This document shows, one piece after another, positions 5,933-8,716 of a stretch of 8,716 bases of DNA. The position numbers were made by a program, and so were the translations under genes. The notes under the pieces are model-generated. The model saw nothing but the letters and a program-made list of their open reading frames with translations, had not been told where the DNA came from and did not search any database. Within the stretch, counting starts at the first letter, position 1; every line of letters begins with the position of its first letter. Source of the DNA: Cyanobacteria bacterium UBA11153 (lineage in GTDB: Bacteria; Cyanobacteriota; Cyanobacteriia; Cyanobacteriales; Coleofasciculaceae); contig DOIX01000057.1 in NCBI GenBank assembly GCA_003511885.1, positions 1,724 to 10,439 of the forward strand, in the 5' to 3' direction.

Positions 5933-8596
5933 ATGTCTTTTCAACCATTCAAATTTCGTCCTCGCCGCCCCTTCGCCACCGACTGGCTGGTAGATTTACT
6001 GCCATCATTTTTCGACAAAATATTAGGAAAATTAGGATGGAGTCATTTAAAATGGATGATTTTAATCCTGATTGTCATATCCGTACCATTGGTAATTACA
6101 CCCCTAAAAATTTGGCAGCAGGCTCTTGTTGCCGTCTTCACCATCGCCATCGGACAAGTCGTAGTACGGGCAGAAACAAAGGTCAAAAATGACAAACAAG
6201 TTAGCGAGTATTATCACTTATTTTTAATTTGGTTTAGCATAGTAACCACAGCTCGCTATTTATACTATCGTCTCAGCTATACCCTAAATTTTGATAACTT
6301 CATCAATGGGACTTTTTGTTTATTATTATTATCCGCAGAACTTTATGCAATTTTAACCTTAGTATTAGCTTACTTTCAAACCCTAAAAATTCAAGATCGC
6401 GAACCCATAGATATATCAACCATTCCCGAAGATAAACTATTTAAAGTAGACATCTATATTCCCACCTATAACGAAGATGTCGATATTGTCCGCAAAACAG
6501 CAGTGGGGGCAGTAGCAATTGATTACCCAGCTTCCAAAAAAAAGGTATATGTTTTAGATGATGGTCGTCCAGAAAAATATAAAGAAGACGATCCTCGCCG
6601 CGAAAAATTTAGACTGCGGAGAGAACAATTGCGGCAAATGTGTGCCGACGTTGGCGCATCCCTCCTAACACGAGATAGTAACGATCATGCAAAGGCAGGA
6701 AATATTAACACAGCATTTCGCCGCACCCATGGCGATTTAGTAATGATCCTAGATTGCGATCATATTCCCAGCCGTCAATTTCTCCAACATACAGTCGGCT
6801 TTTTCCTAGATGAAAAAGTAGCATTTGTCCAAACACCCCACTGGTTTTTTAATCCCGATCCCTTTGAGAGAAATTTGCGGACAGCAGGAAGAGTTCCCGC
6901 CGGAAACGAACTATTTTATAAGGTATTACAAAAAGGCAATGATTTCTGGAATGCCGCATTTTTCTGCGGCTCCGCCGCAGTGATTCGCAAAAATTACGCG
7001 CTCCAAATTGGTGGAATTGCGACAGAAACAGTTACAGAAGATTGCCACACAGCTTTCCGATTGCATTCTCTGGGATACAAATCAATTTATTACGATAAAA
7101 TTATGATTGCAGGTTTAGCACCTGAGACATTTTCCTCTTATGTCGGGCAGCAAGTCCGCTGGGCGCGGGGAATGGCGCAGATTCTGCGGATTGAAAATCC
7201 GGTATTTAACCCTAAATTAAATCTGACTATTCCCCAACGAATTTGTTATTTCAGTGCCACTTCCCACTTCTTCTTTGGCTATCCCCGTCTCATGTATGCG
7301 ATTGCGCCAACTTTGTTTCTATTATTTAGTATTAACCCAATTCGGGGTTTGGGTTTAGAAACTATGGCTTATGCTCTACCTCACCTGCTCCTTTCACTAA
7401 ATTCTAACTATATTACTTATAAGGAGGTGCGGTTTTCTTTCTGGAATGAGATTCTGGAATTTGTGATGGCATTTCAGGCGGGATATGTCACCATGATGGC
7501 TGTGATTAATCCTAGTCTGGGTGAGTTTAACGTCACCGATAAAGATATGACGTTAATTAAGCGCGAATTTAGTTGGGAAAACTTTGATTGGCGCTCTGTC
7601 CAAGGTTTATTAGGAGTAACAGGATTAATTGTTATTGCGTTAATTTCCGTGCCATTTTGGTTAATTTTACGTCCAGAGGATTGGGAAGCAGTATCAGTTA
7701 ATGCCATGTGGTGCGTGTTTAATCTAATTCTCCTCGTAGCCGCTTTATTAGTAGCCTTTGAACAGCCTCAAGAGAGAACTTCACACCGTTTATATCGCAA
7801 ACTGGGAGCTACTGTTTACAGCTATGATTACAATACGGAAGAGACTCAGGAATGGCATGGAATTGCTCAGGATATCTCGGAAACTGGTACTGGTATCCTG
7901 TTAGAAGGTCAACCCACTTTACCAGAAGAAGTAGAAATTATGTTAGAAGGTGATTTTGGGGCGAAGGTAATTTTGGATGCTGAGGTAATCAGGTTAGTAT
8001 CGAGAAATAATAATCAATCTTTCCTATCGGTTCGATTTAGCGAGCTTAACCAAACTCAGAAAGATAATTTAACTTTGGTTATCTATTCTGATGTAAAAGA
8101 GTGGTATTCCCAAAAGCGCCAGAATGTGGATCGCCCGATGGAATCTTTCTGGTTTTTAGCTACAGCAATGTTCCGCGTATTTAAGGACTTTAACGTATCT
8201 AAATCGAATCTGAAAAGATTGCGGAAAAGGATTCGGGCTTCAGCTCAAATTTACTGGCAAGGTGAATTTTACCTAGGCAAAGCTACAGATTTAGGAGCGA
8301 CGACTATCAGATTAGAGTTAGAAAATATTACAACTTCTAATGCCAAATTACTGGAACCCAAAAATTTAAAAAGAATCCAACAAGAAGAACCAATTGTTGG
8401 TTTACTATTGAGTCAAAATGAAAATAGTCCTTCACGGGAACGTCTCTTAGCCCAAATTTCATCGATAGAATTATTGGCAAATCCAAGTAGTAGCAGTGCT
8501 AGTCCAGAAAAGGTGGCAATTGAGTTAACTTTTCCCGAACAATTTAAGGATAAGCAGGCTGATAAAATTAAAGAGCTTTTGCGGGTATTGCGTTAA
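5933..8596 (+). CDS. bcsA: Cellulose synthase catalytic subunit BcsA (GT2 plus PilZ)
   Basis: An 887-residue processive family 2 glycosyltransferase that makes beta-1,4-glucan from UDP-glucose and exports it through its own membrane channel. Four N-terminal membrane helices (about 41-58, 62-79, 94-112, 125-149) precede the cytosolic GT domain, with VLDDG (207-211), DCDH (274-277), FFCGS (343-347), TED (368-370) and QQVRW (406-410). About five more hydrophobic segments follow (446-609). The gating loop FNVTDKD (532-538) is intact. A PilZ domain (about 611-718) has RTSHR (R615, R619) and DISETG (D647, S649, G652), the full RxxxR and DxSxxG pattern for cyclic di-GMP, so activation by that messenger is expected. 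Residues about 760-887 resemble a second PilZ-like domain with RKRIR (764-768) but a degraded second motif (DLGATT, 786-791). The start at 5933 follows an in-frame TAG at 5921-5923. No Shine-Dalgarno is visible. Assignment as a BcsA-type synthase is firm; product identity is by homology. Confidence 0.96.
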   Translation: MSFQPFKFRPRRPFATDWLVDLLPSFFDKILGKLGWSHLKWMILILIVISVPLVITPLKIWQQALVAVFTIAIGQVVVRAETKVKNDKQVSEYYHLFLIWFSIVTTARYLYYRLSYTLNFDNFINGTFCLLLLSAELYAILTLVLAYFQTLKIQDREPIDISTIPEDKLFKVDIYIPTYNEDVDIVRKTAVGAVAIDYPASKKKVYVLDDGRPEKYKEDDPRREKFRLRREQLRQMCADVGASLLTRDSNDHAKAGNINTAFRRTHGDLVMILDCDHIPSRQFLQHTVGFFLDEKVAFVQTPHWFFNPDPFERNLRTAGRVPAGNELFYKVLQKGNDFWNAAFFCGSAAVIRKNYALQIGGIATETVTEDCHTAFRLHSLGYKSIYYDKIMIAGLAPETFSSYVGQQVRWARGMAQILRIENPVFNPKLNLTIPQRICYFSATSHFFFGYPRLMYAIAPTLFLLFSINPIRGLGLETMAYALPHLLLSLNSNYITYKEVRFSFWNEILEFVMAFQAGYVTMMAVINPSLGEFNVTDKDMTLIKREFSWENFDWRSVQGLLGVTGLIVIALISVPFWLILRPEDWEAVSVNAMWCVFNLILLVAALLVAFEQPQERTSHRLYRKLGATVYSYDYNTEETQEWHGIAQDISETGTGILLEGQPTLPEEVEIMLEGDFGAKVILDAEVIRLVSRNNNQSFLSVRFSELNQTQKDNLTLVIYSDVKEWYSQKRQNVDRPMESFWFLATAMFRVFKDFNVSKSNLKRLRKRIRASAQIYWQGEFYLGKATDLGATTIRLELENITTSNAKLLEPKNLKRIQQEEPIVGLLLSQNENSPSRERLLAQISSIELLANPSSSSASPEKVAIELTFPEQFKDKQADKIKELLRVLR

Positions 8597-8597
8597 C

Positions 8598-8618
8598 GGG
8601 GAATGGGGATTAGGGAGA
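8598..8618. repeat. Degenerate heptamers just after the bcsA stop
   Basis: Three 7-bp words in register, GGGGAAT, GGGGATT and AGGGAGA, begin two bases after the bcsA stop codon. They look like a short, decayed array distinct from the clear one that follows at 8630. No hairpin typical of a terminator is seen. Confidence 0.4.
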
Positions 8619-8629
8619 AAGTCTTTAGC

Positions 8630-8685
8630 AGTTGATAGTTGATAGTTGACAGTTGACAGTTGACAGTTGATAGTTGACAGTTGAT
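8630..8685. repeat. Tandem heptamer array AGTTGAC/AGTTGAT
   Basis: Eight uninterrupted 7-bp units, AGTTGAC or AGTTGAT, differ only at the last base (order T-T-C-C-C-T-C-T). The array starts 34 bp after the bcsA stop codon. It is the same kind of element as the arrays at 32-204 and 5883-5924 but has a different unit. Only two units ending in C and two in T are interchanged without length change, so substitution rather than slippage made the variants. Confidence 0.92.
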
Positions 8686-8716
8686 ATAGCAATCCTAAAT
8701 GAGTTGTAACAAGTGC
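8684..8716. mobile_element. Possible end of a dispersed element, cut by the window edge
   Basis: The sequence ATATAGCAATCCTAAATGAG (8684-8703) and onwards resembles, from memory, words that recur between genes in filamentous cyanobacteria at ends of small non-autonomous elements. It begins exactly where the heptamer array stops. The other end is not in the window, so no inverted repeats or target duplication can be checked. This is a weak call. Confidence 0.2.

Overview
The window looks like chromosomal DNA from a cyanobacterium, probably a filamentous one. The evidence is ten copies of the HIP1 octamer GCGATCGC (starting at 3, 494, 734, 1286, 1375, 1870, 2855, 3131, 4242 and 5690), short tandem 7-bp repeats in the gaps between genes, and protein sequences of cyanobacterial character. 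The genus cannot be fixed from the sequence alone.

Layout. Positions 1-214 hold a HIP1-linked repeat and a tandem array of the heptamer GAACTCC. A ParA/MinD-type ATPase gene follows on the minus strand (215-1174). A 400-bp divergent intergenic region (1175-1574) carries several inverted repeats. Three large plus-strand genes then form a cellulose-synthesis cluster in the order bcsZ (GH8 endoglucanase, 1575-2897), bcsB (periplasmic co-polymerase/translocation subunit, 3092-5761) and bcsA (GT2 cellulose synthase with PilZ domain, 5933-8596). The gaps of 194 and 171 bp, and the 120-bp tail after bcsA, each contain heptameric or heptamer-like repeats of different sequence.

How the genes work together. 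BcsA polymerises UDP-glucose at the inner face of the plasma membrane and threads the chain through its own membrane channel. All catalytic motifs, the gating loop and the c-di-GMP-binding PilZ residues are visible. BcsB has the expected duplicated periplasmic architecture and a C-terminal membrane anchor to dock on BcsA. It also has a long Pro/Gln/Lys-rich spacer near its N-terminus. BcsZ would trim or edit the emerging glucan and is possibly a lipoprotein. No BcsC-type outer-membrane porin, BcsD or diguanylate cyclase is present. The divergent ParA-like ATPase could be a positioning factor analogous to enterobacterial BcsQ, but this rests only on proximity.

The points most worth following up are a second, degenerate PilZ-like domain at the C-terminus of BcsA, heptamer repeats abutting the bcsA start codon with no Shine-Dalgarno sequence, a palindromic repeat that encodes the C-terminal tail of BcsZ, and the ParA-cellulose neighbourhood.
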